A stretch of 64,000 nt of DNA, taken from assembly GCF_021012875.1 (NCBI RefSeq), contig NZ_JAJMZJ010000002.1, forward strand, positions 248,001 through 312,000. The letters run 5' to 3'. Shown piece after piece: positions 42,658 through 51,927 of this stretch. The translations under genes and the position numbers were made by a program. Numbering within the stretch: the stretch's first letter is position 1; every line of letters begins with the position of its first letter. The DNA comes from Peptoniphilus sp. KCTC 25270. Its GTDB lineage: Bacteria; Bacillota; Clostridia; Tissierellales; Peptoniphilaceae. The notes beneath the pieces were generated by a model. That model ran no database searches. It was not told the origin of the DNA and saw only the letters and a list, made by a program, of their open reading frames with translations.

Positions 42658-44163
42658 TTACATTTGAGCTGCTTTTCTCTCCGCTAAAGCAGCCATAGCA
42701 ATTTTCTTCGCTTCTTCTGGAGCATCTGGTTCTGGCAATTGCTTCATTTTTCCAAAAATATTACGATAAGATCCATCGGCATAGATAATATTTCGGTTAA
42801 AGTACGCGGTGGTTAAAGCGTAAATTGGGTTGATTAAATTCATAAAGGCAAAAGGAATATAAGCGAATACAGAAACGCCTAAAACAGAAGAATGGTAGGC
42901 TCCGCAAGAAGACCAAGGTACCAATGGTGACCAAAGTGTTCCGCTGTCCTCCATGGAACGGGACAAAAGATTTCTTCCCAATCCCATTTTGTCATATTCA
43001 TCCTTATACATCGCAGAAGGAATAATCAATCCCAAATATTGGTCGCACATGGTAGTAATACAAAAAACAGATGTTACCATTGTTACCAATACCAATTGGA
43101 AAGGAGTTTTTACCTTTTTAATCATTCCGCCAATTAAAGATTCGATGGCTCCTATAATTTGAAGAATTCCACCAAAACCAACCGCTACAATTACTAAGTT
43201 GTTGGTCCACAACATAGAATCCATTCCCCCACGATTCATAAGGGCATCGGCTAATTCATTTCCAGTTTCTGCGGAATATCCATAATGAACCATTTCCAAA
43301 CAATCGGCAAAGCTTGCTCCTTGGAAAACGACCGCAAATAAACAGCCAATCGCTGAAATTAAAAGCACGCCTGGAATGGATGGCAATTTCATTACCGCTA
43401 CCACTACAATTAACACCAATGGAATCAAGAGAATGGGGCTCATATAATCGTAATGTCCAACAATGGCATCACTTAATTCATTGGCAACGGTAGGATCGTA
43501 ATTGCTAGACATATTTAGGGACAATACAGCATAGATTACAATGGCAATTACCAAAGAAGGAAAAGTCGTTGTAACCATGGCACGAACATGGTCAAACAGC
43601 CCCGTTTGAGATGCGCCCGCCGCTAAGTTGGTAGAGTCGGAAAGAGGCGAAAATTTATCCCCTACACACGCTCCTGAAATAATCATCCCAGCAATTAGGC
43701 CTGGATTGATTCCCATCGTTTTTCCAATCGCCATAAAGGCAATTCCCAAGGTAGCAGACAAAGTCCATGCAGAACCCAACGCCAAGGCAACCACAGCACA
43801 CAAGGCACAAGCCAAAGGCAAGAACAAAGCAGGAGTAATGGTTTTTAATCCATAATAAACTACAGCAGGAATCGTACCAGCGTATTCAAAGGAACCAATT
43901 AAACAACCTACAAATAAAATTAAAATAATGGCTTCTAAAGATTGGCTTACTGCATCCAAAGCACCGGCTAACATTTCCTTGTAGCTATGTCCCGCACGAA
44001 CTCCCACAAACATGGCTACAGCAGAAGCAATAATTACGGGAATATGAGGATCCGCTCCCCATTCAAGAACATAGTTCATAATCATAATCGTCAATAAAAC
44101 GACAATTGGTGCGGCTGCTTCCAGCTTGTTCGGCAATCGCACCGATTTCTTCATTTCTTCCAT
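42658..44163 (-). CDS. nhaC: NhaC family Na+/H+ antiporter
   Basis: A 501-residue protein with about twelve membrane segments. GSAWTLSATLGIAFMAIGK, GACVGDKFSPLSDSTNLAAGAS and WSPLVPWSSCGAYHS are signatures of the NhaC branch. It would exchange cytoplasmic Na+ (or carboxylates such as malate and lactate) for H+. AAAGGAG precedes the ATG. It forms a two-gene unit with the small membrane protein. Confidence 0.93.
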   Translation of the reverse strand: MEEMKKSVRLPNKLEAAAPIVVLLTIMIMNYVLEWGADPHIPVIIASAVAMFVGVRAGHSYKEMLAGALDAVSQSLEAIILILFVGCLIGSFEYAGTIPAVVYYGLKTITPALFLPLACALCAVVALALGSAWTLSATLGIAFMAIGKTMGINPGLIAGMIISGACVGDKFSPLSDSTNLAAGASQTGLFDHVRAMVTTTFPSLVIAIVIYAVLSLNMSSNYDPTVANELSDAIVGHYDYMSPILLIPLVLIVVVAVMKLPSIPGVLLISAIGCLFAVVFQGASFADCLEMVHYGYSAETGNELADALMNRGGMDSMLWTNNLVIVAVGFGGILQIIGAIESLIGGMIKKVKTPFQLVLVTMVTSVFCITTMCDQYLGLIIPSAMYKDEYDKMGLGRNLLSRSMEDSGTLWSPLVPWSSCGAYHSSVLGVSVFAYIPFAFMNLINPIYALTTAYFNRNIIYADGSYRNIFGKMKQLPEPDAPEEAKKIAMAALAERKAAQM

Positions 44164-44342
44164 AAAAACTCCTTTCCATTTTTAAGTCAAATAGGTCCCA
44201 ACCTAGAAGACTTTGATAACCAAATATCATTTTATGGATTTATTCCGCTAAAGTAAAGGAAGAAATCGCAAAATAACAAGGATTGCCATACTTTTAGAAA
44301 AGATACAATGTTTTTTCTAAAAGGCTGTAAAAATATACAATA

Positions 44343-44861
44343 TCAATGACTTTTTTGCCATTTCCCTTGGATTTTATGCAACAAACCAGACTTATCCATA
44401 GAGGTTAAAACAACAATGGCAATAATTGTTCCCCCAATTGTGGAAATAAGAAAAGGAATTACAAAGGTAAATAGGGCCGCTTCTTTATTCCCCATTAAAA
44501 GATACGCAATGGGATAGGAGGTGATTCCCCCTAAAATTCCTGTGCCAAAAACCTCTCCAAAATAAGCTCCCCAAAGATGTTTGGTTCTCTTGTACAAAAT
44601 TCCTGAAAGAAAAGCGCCAAACATACTTCCTGGAAAAGCAAATACACTTCCTAACCCCAACATATTTCTAATTACACTGGCCATAAACGCCTGAGCCAAA
44701 GCGTACCCCGGCCCCAAACAAACCGCACTAATTACATTGATTAGATGTTGAATCGGAGCACATTTTGCTCCAAAAATCGGAATGGTAAAACTAGATCCAA
44801 CCACAGCAATGGCGACCAAAATAGCCGTATAAGCCATTTTCTTACTATTGTTTTCTTTCAA
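44343..44861 (-). CDS. thiW: ECF transporter S component ThiW
   Basis: A 172-residue membrane protein with five to six segments. SFTIPIFGAKCAPIQHLINVISAVCLGPGYALAQAF is a clear ThiW signature (about 23-58). ThiW captures a thiamine precursor, thought to be the thiazole, and docks with a shared ECF energy module encoded elsewhere. It overlaps tenA by four bases and lies in the TPP riboswitch operon, which fixes its pathway. No ECF ATPases are nearby. Confidence 0.93.
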   Translation of the reverse strand: MKENNSKKMAYTAILVAIAVVGSSFTIPIFGAKCAPIQHLINVISAVCLGPGYALAQAFMASVIRNMLGLGSVFAFPGSMFGAFLSGILYKRTKHLWGAYFGEVFGTGILGGITSYPIAYLLMGNKEAALFTFVIPFLISTIGGTIIAIVVLTSMDKSGLLHKIQGKWQKSH

Positions 44862-45538
44862 CGTTCTCCCTCGCTTCCTTCAAAATAAGCCATGTCCCAG
44901 AATTTTAACTCATACAAACAACAAACGCGGAATACTTCTTTCAAATATTCTTTCCTTTCTGGCGAAAGATATTTTCCGATTTCATCCATTTGCTTAATAT
45001 ACTTTTGGGCCCCTTCTTGAAACTCTTTCGAAGTATAGCCAAGAATCCATTCCCCGTAAAAAGGATGGTCCTTTGCTTTTGGATTTCGTTTATGAATCCC
45101 ATTGGCGATTTCTGCATAGGTCCAGGCACAAGATAAAAGAGCCGCTACCACCTCTTCATATCCACCTTTTTGCGATACAGAAAGCATATAGTTTGTGTAA
45201 GAACGATTGAGAAAATCCATCTCTGTTTCCTCTGCCTCTTCCAAAGAAATCCCCAGTCGTTTCATGTACCCTCTATGAATCCCCATTTCTCCATTAAGAG
45301 TTAAATCCATCGATTGGGCAAAAGAAGAAATCCATTCTTTCTTTTCACATTTTAGAGCACCCAAGGCAAATAATTTTGCATAATCCCATAGATACAAATA
45401 GTCTTGAATCATGTAAAATTGAAACTTTTCTATGGGCAAATCCCCTTTTTCCAGCCCTTGAATAAAAGGATGCACATCGTAGGCTTCCCAAATTTCCTTT
45501 GTGTACCCTTTCAACTCTTCCGTAAATCTCATAAACAA
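44858..45538 (-). CDS. tenA: Thiaminase II (TenA)
   Basis: A 226-residue all-helical enzyme. HPFIQGLEKGDLPIEKFQFYMIQDYLYLWDYAKLFALGALK (about 22-62) is the TenA start, and the catalytic cysteine lies in LLSCAWTYAEIA near residue 136. It salvages thiamine pyrimidine by hydrolysing degraded thiamine. The first gene after the TPP riboswitch, it is coupled to thiW by a four-base overlap. The ATG follows AGAGAGGGAATTG. Confidence 0.95.
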   Translation of the reverse strand: MFMRFTEELKGYTKEIWEAYDVHPFIQGLEKGDLPIEKFQFYMIQDYLYLWDYAKLFALGALKCEKKEWISSFAQSMDLTLNGEMGIHRGYMKRLGISLEEAEETEMDFLNRSYTNYMLSVSQKGGYEEVVAALLSCAWTYAEIANGIHKRNPKAKDHPFYGEWILGYTSKEFQEGAQKYIKQMDEIGKYLSPERKEYLKEVFRVCCLYELKFWDMAYFEGSEGER

Positions 45539-45556
45539 TTCCCTCTCTTTCCCAAT

Positions 45557-45582
45557 AAAAAAACCGCGATAAAAATCGCGGT
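45557..45582 (-). terminator. Riboswitch-controlled terminator before tenA
   Basis: Reverse-strand ACCGCGAT-TTTT-ATCGCGGT hairpin followed by T7, between the TPP aptamer and the tenA start. TPP binding would favour it and stop transcription. Confidence 0.88.
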
Positions 45583-45598
45583 AGCCAAAGCATTCAGA

Positions 45599-45671
45599 TA
45601 CACTTCCCTCCGCTAATATTACTTAGATCAGGTTCATAGGGTATTTCTCAGTCTCGCGACACCCCTAGTGC
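45599..45671 (-). ncRNA. TPP riboswitch (THI element)
   Basis: The reverse strand carries all conserved blocks in order: ACTAGGGGTG, CTGAGA, a short ACCT stem, GAACCTGATCT, and AGCGGAGGGAAGTG. It sits upstream of tenA-thiW, with a terminator hairpin between. It is the aptamer that senses thiamine pyrophosphate and shuts off salvage when the vitamin is plentiful. Confidence 0.95.
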
Positions 45672-45768
45672 TATCTTTAGCATAGATTATATTTTCTTTC
45701 TCGTCAAGGTATATGTTTAGAATAATAAAATATATTAAAGTGTATAAGTTTTTTGTACTTTTCCCAAT

Positions 45769-45802
45769 AAAAAACACCCTAGATTTCTCTAAGGCGTTTT
45801 TT
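45769..45802 (-). terminator. Terminator of the OPT-PqqD operon
   Basis: Reverse-strand GCCTTAGA-GAAA-TCTAGGGT stem (two weak pairs) with T6, after the stop at 45814. Confidence 0.75.
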
Positions 45803-45813
45803 CGTCTAAAATC

Positions 45814-46182
45814 TTATCGCCGACGTTCTCCTCGTCGATAGATTTTCTTTCCTTTGTTGTCTTTTTCTTCGATTAGATAATTATTTTGGATCATAAAATC
45901 GATCAATTGATATTTGAACTCTTTTTCATCCACCACAACGGCGGTCTTGCTAGAATAGAAATTCTTTGCTTGAACGCCTTTAATCATTTCGCTTAATTCC
46001 TGAGAATTTACGCTATCGTGATGCTTCAAATGATCTAAAACTTTAAGGGAAGCATTGTGTAAGAGTTTTTTTGCCAACTCTTCGTCTTCGCCCATTTTCT
46101 TCTTTAGACCAATCATATAGAGAATAATCGTAGCTAGGGCAAACAAGAGGATTCCAATTATAATAATCAGCGTCTCACTCAT
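45814..46182 (-). CDS. Hypothetical membrane-anchored protein, 122 aa
   Basis: I do not recognise the family. One N-terminal membrane segment (about 4-24) is followed by a charged cytoplasmic domain with HHDSVNSQELSEMIK and a basic tail ending in RRGERRR. It follows the PqqD-like gene by a single base and so is third in the operon OPT-PqqD-this gene. It may be an accessory to the transporter; that is inference from position only. Confidence 0.7.
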   Translation of the reverse strand: MSETLIIIIGILLFALATIILYMIGLKKKMGEDEELAKKLLHNASLKVLDHLKHHDSVNSQELSEMIKGVQAKNFYSSKTAVVVDEKEFKYQLIDFMIQNNYLIEEKDNKGKKIYRRGERRR

Positions 46183-46533
46183 CTATTGGCTCTCCTTCTT
46201 TTGGAACTTTACATATTTTTCCTGGCGAAGAATGTAGAAAAATTTCGACAAACGCTCATACAAAGGCTCCGCCTCTTCTCCAAATTCTTCTTTTAACAAA
46301 ATTCCAATTTCATAAATGCTTCTTTTCCCATCGATGCACTTCCAAACCATACTCCCGTACTCATCCAAGTGGATATCACTAGTTTTCGGTGTATGGAAAA
46401 ATTTTTGAGCGATTTTATTGTACATCCCCTTGTGCTCCAAATGGAGAGTCACAAGGCCTTCTTCTTCGCTCCAATTCATTTCCTCTTTTTTTACTGGAAT
46501 ATGATCCAAATAATTTTCTTTATTTTTCTTCAT
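46183..46533 (-). CDS. PqqD-like protein
   Basis: A 116-residue protein with a PqqD/RRE-like winged-helix layout. LDEYGSMVWKCIDGKRSIYEIGILLKEEFG (about 56-85) matches the PqqD core, which in RiPP pathways binds precursor peptides. It overlaps the OPT transporter end by 14 bases. No radical-SAM enzyme or precursor peptide is in the neighbourhood, so here it may serve the transporter rather than a modification pathway. Confidence 0.8.
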   Translation of the reverse strand: MKKNKENYLDHIPVKKEEMNWSEEEGLVTLHLEHKGMYNKIAQKFFHTPKTSDIHLDEYGSMVWKCIDGKRSIYEIGILLKEEFGEEAEPLYERLSKFFYILRQEKYVKFQKKESQ

Positions 46534-48469
46534 AATCTACGTATAAATCTTTCTTCCATAAAGAATTTTTTAAGAAAGTCAAAATCAACAATGCGAAGAA
46601 CACCAAGCCACCGATATTTCCTAAACTAATACCGCGAGCAGATAAATCAATGTATTCTCCCAAGGTAATTCCGCCAGCCCATGGAATAATAGCAAGAACG
46701 GCAAGTAAAATACCAACTATACCTTCACCGGCAATCATACCTGAAGCATAAAGAATACCACTGGTTGAAACTCTTTCTCTTGTTTCTTCGTTTTTGAATT
46801 GTTTTCTTTCAAAATACAATTTGATTAAGCCACCTACCATAATAGGAGTGGATAAGTGAATTGGCAAATACAAACCGATGGCTACAGGAAGAACTGGTAA
46901 ACCAACAATTTCAACCATAACGGCTACTGCTATACCAACAAATACCAAATCCCATGGCAAGTTTCCGCCCATTACTCCCTCAACAACCAACTTCATAAGA
47001 GAAGCTTGAGGAGCTGGCAATTCTTTGGAACCGTAACCCCATGCTGCGTTTAACAAATACAAAACGCCGGCAATGGCCAAACCAGATGCAATGGTACCGA
47101 TAATTTCACCAATTTGTTGTTTATATGGTGTCGCCCCAACAATATAACCAGTTTTTAAGTCTTGAGACATATCCCCAGCCATAGCTGCAACAATACAAAT
47201 AATGGTACCGATGATAATAGCGGTAATCATTCCTGCACTGCCAGTAACTCCTGTTGCTCTTAATAAAATGGTTGCGATCAACAAAGTCGCAATCGCCATA
47301 CCAGACACAGGGTTGTTGGAACTACCAACCAAACCTACCATACGAGAAGATACAGTAGCAAAGAAGAAACCGAATACGATGATCATCAATGTACTACCAA
47401 TTCCCAATGGAATCGTTGGAGTTAAGAAAATAATGGCTAATACCACAGCCAACATAATAATCAAATATTTTCCATCTAAATCCTTAGATGTACGATCAAT
47501 GGCAATATCAGCGCCTTCTTTATTTTTCAAAGAAACCAAACTTTCTTTGAAAGTACGAATAATCAATGGCAAAGATTTTACCAAAGAAATAATACCACCA
47601 GCGGCAACGGCACCGGCCCCAATGTATCTTACATAGTTAGACCAAATGTCCCAAGTGCCCATCTCTCCAATAGGAGTTGTAGCAGGGAATAAAATGGTAT
47701 CGCCACCAAAAGCCTTGATCATTGGCATTAAAATAAACCAAGCCAAAACCCCGCCAGATAACATGTAAGAAGCAATTTTTGCTCCACAGATGTAACCAAC
47801 ACCGGCAAGGGCTGGCAATACATCCATACCAATCCCAGAACCGTCAAATTTTTCAATGGACCAATCTACTTCACTTGGGAACAATTTCAATCCATCCGCA
47901 ATAAATTTGTACAAAGCTGCGATTCCCAAACCAGTAAATACTGTAGAAGCTGCGCTACCACCTTGTTCCCCAGCAACCAATACCTCTGCACAGGCTGTTC
48001 CTTCTGGATAAGGCAATGTGCCATGCTCTTTTACAATTAGGGCTTTACGAAGAGGTACCATAAATACCGCTCCCAACAAGCCACCACTAATACAAACAAG
48101 AGCCATCGTTAAGTAATTTGGTGCTTCAAAAGCTCCATTGCTTTCCGCCACCCACATAAATACTGCTGGCAAAGTAAAAATCGCACCCGCTGCCAATGAT
48201 TCCCCTGCAGATCCTATGGTTTGTACCATATTGTTCTCAAGAATGGAATCCTTCTTCAAAATAATACGAATAATTCCCATAGAGATAACGGCAGCAGGAA
48301 TAGAAGCAGAAACTGTCATACCAACGCGCAATCCAAGATAAGCGTTTGCCGCACCAAAAACAACGGCCAACAGAATACCTAAGAAGATGGACGCAAAGGT
48401 AAATTCCGGCATCACTTTATCAGCCGGAACATAAGGTTTGAACTCCGCTGAGTTCTTTTGGTTCTCCAT
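46520..48469 (-). CDS. OPT family oligopeptide transporter
   Basis: A 649-residue protein with about fifteen membrane segments. AANAYLGLRVGMTVSASIPAAVISMG at the N-terminus, GTLPYPEGTACAEVLVAGE near residue 150 and a late GLPVLPVAIGLYLPIHL are bacterial OPT hallmarks. OPT proteins take up small peptides or metal chelates. The ATG follows AAAGGAGATAGAT. First gene of an operon with the PqqD-like gene and the membrane-anchored hypothetical. It is divergent from the AgcS gene. Confidence 0.93.
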   Translation of the reverse strand: MENQKNSAEFKPYVPADKVMPEFTFASIFLGILLAVVFGAANAYLGLRVGMTVSASIPAAVISMGIIRIILKKDSILENNMVQTIGSAGESLAAGAIFTLPAVFMWVAESNGAFEAPNYLTMALVCISGGLLGAVFMVPLRKALIVKEHGTLPYPEGTACAEVLVAGEQGGSAASTVFTGLGIAALYKFIADGLKLFPSEVDWSIEKFDGSGIGMDVLPALAGVGYICGAKIASYMLSGGVLAWFILMPMIKAFGGDTILFPATTPIGEMGTWDIWSNYVRYIGAGAVAAGGIISLVKSLPLIIRTFKESLVSLKNKEGADIAIDRTSKDLDGKYLIIMLAVVLAIIFLTPTIPLGIGSTLMIIVFGFFFATVSSRMVGLVGSSNNPVSGMAIATLLIATILLRATGVTGSAGMITAIIIGTIICIVAAMAGDMSQDLKTGYIVGATPYKQQIGEIIGTIASGLAIAGVLYLLNAAWGYGSKELPAPQASLMKLVVEGVMGGNLPWDLVFVGIAVAVMVEIVGLPVLPVAIGLYLPIHLSTPIMVGGLIKLYFERKQFKNEETRERVSTSGILYASGMIAGEGIVGILLAVLAIIPWAGGITLGEYIDLSARGISLGNIGGLVFFALLILTFLKNSLWKKDLYVDYEEK

Positions 48470-48858
48470 ATCTATCTCCTTTACAAATAAAAAATAAAAT
48501 AAAATACTAACACTTCATAGTATAACATAAACTTTGTTAAAAATGTACCGTAAAAATGAGATTACAACGTGATTTTTATTGAAAAATACACGTTTTTCTT
48601 TACTGTGCTAAAGCGATGAATTGTTTCTCTTCTTTTCTTCCTCTCCAACTAAAAACTTTCTGCTTTTCTATCCTCTTCTTAAAATTTATTTTCCTCTTTA
48701 TTCCCCTTTCCCTCTTACCTCTCAACGCAAACAAAGTTTAGCTCTATCAAAAATTCTTTATTTTTTTGTAGACTATATAAAAAAATATTTTATAATATAG
48801 TTTTTTGTGATAAAATAGTGAAAGTGAAAAATAAAATGAAATACAAATGAGGTGAATC
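48470..48858. other. Divergent promoter region, no gene
   Basis: 389 bases of AT-rich DNA between OPT and AgcS. A forward TATAAT at 48791-48796 and a TAAAAT near 48813 are possible -10 boxes for AgcS, without a strong -35. No riboswitch (including glycine) is recognisable. Confidence 0.45.
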
Positions 48859-50256
48859 ATGGATTTATTGTTAGCAGTTAATGGATATCTTTATTATCCG
48901 ATTCTAATTTTGGTTCTCATTGGAGCCGGTCTATATTTTACATTCCGTACAGGTTTCTTGCAAATTTCTTTGTTTAAGGAATCTATCAATGTACTTACAG
49001 AAAAACCACATGATGGAGAGGTTTCTTCTTTCCAAGCATTAATGGTTTCTACAGCATCCCGCGTAGGTACAGGAAACATCGTAGGGGTTGCACAAGCCAT
49101 CTGTCTAGGAGGCTACGGTGCCGTTTTCTGGATGTGGGCTATTGCCGTTATTGGTGGAGCTTCCGCCTTTATTGAGTCAACTTTGGCCCAAATCTACAAA
49201 CGCAAAGGTAGCGACGGAACCAGTTATGGTGGACCAAGTTATTACATAGAACACGCTTTAGGTTCTCGTGGTCTTGGTGTTGTCTTTGCTATTTTCTTAA
49301 TTTTAACCTATGCCGTTGGATTTAATATGTTGGCTTCTTTCAATATGCAAGACTCTTTCAAGATATATGATTTCTATGTACCAGGACAAACTTCTTGGAT
49401 TATTGGAGGTATTTTAGCCATTCTTGCTGGTTATTGTATTCTTGGTGGCGGAAAGCGTATCATCAAAGCAACTTCTATCTTAGTTCCTTTTATGGGTATG
49501 ATTTTTGTTGCCATGTCTATTTTTATGATTTTGAAAAACATTAGCTATATGCCTACTGTTTTCTCTAATATTTTCTCTAGTGCCTTTGATTTCCAAGCCA
49601 TTTTCGGTGGTTTATCTGGATCTGTTTTGGTTTATGGTATCAAACGTGGTTTGTACTCCAACGAAGCCGGTATGGGTTCTGCCCCAAATGCAGCCGCTTC
49701 TGCCGATGTATCCCATCCCGTAAAACAAGGTCTGGTTCAAATGTTCTCTGTATTTTTGGACACTTTGGTAATTTGTTCTGCAACAGCTTTTATGGCTATG
49801 TCTTCTGGAATTCCTAACACAGAAGAGCTTGCAGGAGCCCAATACGTGCAAGAATCTTTGGCTACTGTTTTTGGTCATTACGGATATATTTTCATCACTG
49901 TATCTCTAGGATTATTTGCCTTTACAACATTGCTTGGTAATTTATATTATGTAGATAGCTGTTTAACGTACCTAAACAAAAAAGTTCCTTCCAAAACTTT
50001 TATGATCGTATATCGTATCATTGCCACTCTGTTGATTTTTATCGGTGCTGGTATGGAAATGGAATTGGTTTGGAATATTGCTGACTTGCTAATGGCCTTA
50101 ATGGTATTGGTAAATGTTCCTGTAATTATTATTCTCGGAAACCAAGCCTTAAAAGCATTGAAAGACTACAGAGCCCAAAGCAAAGAAGGGAAAAATCCCG
50201 TGTTCTTAGCCAAAAATATTGGTTTGGACGAAAGCAAATTAGAATATTGGAAATAA
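48859..50256 (+). CDS. Alanine/glycine:Na+ symporter, AgcS family
   Basis: A 465-residue protein with about eleven membrane segments. GTGNIVGVAQAICLGGYGAVFWMWAIAVIGGASAFIESTLAQ (about 73-114) and GLYSNEAGMGSAPNAAASADVSHP near residue 266 are textbook AgcS signatures. It imports alanine and/or glycine with Na+. The ATG follows GAGGTGAATC. Monocistronic with a terminator. Confidence 0.95.
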   Translation: MDLLLAVNGYLYYPILILVLIGAGLYFTFRTGFLQISLFKESINVLTEKPHDGEVSSFQALMVSTASRVGTGNIVGVAQAICLGGYGAVFWMWAIAVIGGASAFIESTLAQIYKRKGSDGTSYGGPSYYIEHALGSRGLGVVFAIFLILTYAVGFNMLASFNMQDSFKIYDFYVPGQTSWIIGGILAILAGYCILGGGKRIIKATSILVPFMGMIFVAMSIFMILKNISYMPTVFSNIFSSAFDFQAIFGGLSGSVLVYGIKRGLYSNEAGMGSAPNAAASADVSHPVKQGLVQMFSVFLDTLVICSATAFMAMSSGIPNTEELAGAQYVQESLATVFGHYGYIFITVSLGLFAFTTLLGNLYYVDSCLTYLNKKVPSKTFMIVYRIIATLLIFIGAGMEMELVWNIADLLMALMVLVNVPVIIILGNQALKALKDYRAQSKEGKNPVFLAKNIGLDESKLEYWK

Positions 50257-50270
50257 AAACACAAAACAAA

Positions 50271-50300
50271 AAAGAGCGATATATATCGCTCTTTTTTTAT
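50271..50300. terminator. Terminator of AgcS
   Basis: Perfect 20-bp palindrome (AGAGCGATAT and its complement, 50273-50292) followed by T7. Confidence 0.92.
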
Positions 50301-50350
50301 TGTCTTTTTTCTTATTTTAATAAATTGTCTTATATCTTTTTTCCTTCAAA

Positions 50351-51016
50351 TCAACTTGGCCAAACAAAATTGAACTTCGTGGATTCGCCTCCATCTACAA
50401 CAATGCTCTGTCCCGTACAAAATCCGTTGACTGCCGTTAAAAAATACGCCCAATCCGCCATCTCTTCCACCGTTGCCCAACGTTTCAAAGGCGTTTCTTC
50501 CATAATTTCCGCCCAAAGTCTTTCCTCTTCCATTACACAGCGATTCAAAGGCGTAATTACACCCCCAGGATCCAGACTATTGCACGTTGCCCCAAAAGGA
50601 GCAATTCGCATGGCCACATTTTTTGTATAAGCAACGATTCCCCCTTTGCTTGCACAATAAGCGGGAAATTCTGCCCCTGTATGGCCACTGGCCGATCCAA
50701 TACTTAAAATCGAGCGAATTTTTGGTTGAATTCCATACTTTTCCGTAATGTGAATCAAAGCCTTCAAATTCACGTCAATGTCCTTCTCCAAACTATCCTC
50801 GTTTTGTCCGCCCGCATTGTTAATTAAAACTTCTACCTCTTCTATTTCTGGAAGATTTTCATAATCACAAATATCCACTTGATAATGAACGTAATTTTCG
50901 TGATGAATCGTTCCCGAATCTTTATCCATTCCAATTACTTTATGACCCTTTTCCAAAAACAGCTTCCCTATGGCCTCTCCGATTCCCCGGGAGGTCCCTG
51001 TAATCAAAACTTTCAT
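50351..51016 (-). CDS. SDR family oxidoreductase
   Basis: A 221-residue short-chain dehydrogenase. The cofactor loop is GTSRGIGEAIGK at residues 7-18, INNAGGQ lies near 65, and the catalytic set is S in SIGSASGH, Y in YCASKGG and the K four residues on. The C-terminal TGQSIVVDGG is typical of 3-oxoacyl-ACP reductase-like enzymes. The substrate is unknown. The ATG lies 14 bases downstream of the VUT transporter stop on the same strand, so the two are probably co-transcribed. Confidence 0.9.
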   Translation of the reverse strand: MKVLITGTSRGIGEAIGKLFLEKGHKVIGMDKDSGTIHHENYVHYQVDICDYENLPEIEEVEVLINNAGGQNEDSLEKDIDVNLKALIHITEKYGIQPKIRSILSIGSASGHTGAEFPAYCASKGGIVAYTKNVAMRIAPFGATCNSLDPGGVITPLNRCVMEEERLWAEIMEETPLKRWATVEEMADWAYFLTAVNGFCTGQSIVVDGGESTKFNFVWPS

Positions 51017-51030
51017 CCGTCGCCTCCTCC

Positions 51031-51798
51031 CTATTCTTTCGAAATAAAATCCAAATATTCCTGTCCTATTTTATTCCTACGCCATTTTTGAAGGATTTTA
51101 TAGCCAATGGGCGAAAAAATAACTTCCATAATCAACTCCAAAACAGCCCCGGTTAAGGCACACATAAAGCATTGCAAAAAGGTCCAATGAAATCCATCCC
51201 AGTAGATGGGAGCAAAAAACATAAATACCATACAGGAAAAAATCAAATTGTCCATAAATTGTCCCACAAACGTAGAAATATACGTCTGAGTCGCATAGGC
51301 CAATTTCCCATCAGGATTTTTCTTAAATCCCTTGCTAATGGTCCAATTCAAAGAATTGTTAATCACAGCCGATGTCAAAAAGGCCACCGTACTACTCAAA
51401 AGGATGAACCACGTTCCTCCAAACAGAGCATTCAAAGCCGTATAATCATCGGCATCTGATGGAATAATGCTTACAGTATAAAAAATAACGCAAGTAAGCA
51501 AATTAATAAAAGCCGCCAAAAGAGCAATCTTTGTAGACGCCTTCGCCCCAAAGTGTTTCGTAATAATATCCATGCACATAAAAGACAACCAAGAAATTAA
51601 AATGCCTCCATCTACAGCCAACCAATGGGACTGAAAAATCGTCTTATTCGCCAAAAGATTCATACACACAACACTAACCACAAACAAAGTAACGGCAAGA
51701 GCTGGAATGCAACGAAGCAAAATCTCCGTTTCTTCCATTTCCCTTCTTAACCAATTGGAAAATTCTCCCGTTTCTTCCATCCATTGTTTTTCTTCCAT
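51031..51798 (-). CDS. VUT family queuosine precursor transporter
   Basis: A 255-residue membrane protein with about six segments. GGILISWLSFMCMDIITKHFGAKAS (about 84-108) and WTISKGFKKNPDGKLAYATQTYISTFVGQFMDNLIF are the YhhQ/VUT signatures. The family imports queuosine precursors such as preQ0 or preQ1. A probable preQ1-I riboswitch and terminator lie upstream and support the role. GGGGGAAAAT precedes the ATG. The SDR gene follows. Confidence 0.92.
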   Translation of the reverse strand: MEEKQWMEETGEFSNWLRREMEETEILLRCIPALAVTLFVVSVVCMNLLANKTIFQSHWLAVDGGILISWLSFMCMDIITKHFGAKASTKIALLAAFINLLTCVIFYTVSIIPSDADDYTALNALFGGTWFILLSSTVAFLTSAVINNSLNWTISKGFKKNPDGKLAYATQTYISTFVGQFMDNLIFSCMVFMFFAPIYWDGFHWTFLQCFMCALTGAVLELIMEVIFSPIGYKILQKWRRNKIGQEYLDFISKE

Positions 51799-51840
51799 AT
51801 TTTCCCCCTAAATCAAATTTTTGACCAAGGATTTTGCCAT

Positions 51841-51869
51841 AAAAAAAAGACCTTGCGCCAAACGCAAAG
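51841..51869 (-). terminator. Riboswitch-controlled terminator before the VUT gene
   Basis: Reverse-strand CTTTGCG-TTTGG-CGCAAGG stem followed by a T run, between the preQ1-type aptamer and the start codon. A second hairpin (51886-51915) lies between aptamer and terminator. Confidence 0.8.
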
Positions 51870-51927
51870 CCGCTACACAAAAATCACCCATTTCGAAAAA
51901 TGAGCTGATTTTTCCAATATATAGCAG

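Noticed and set aside
48470-48858. A possible glycine riboswitch before the AgcS symporter
   Set aside because: None of the conserved glycine aptamer blocks is present.
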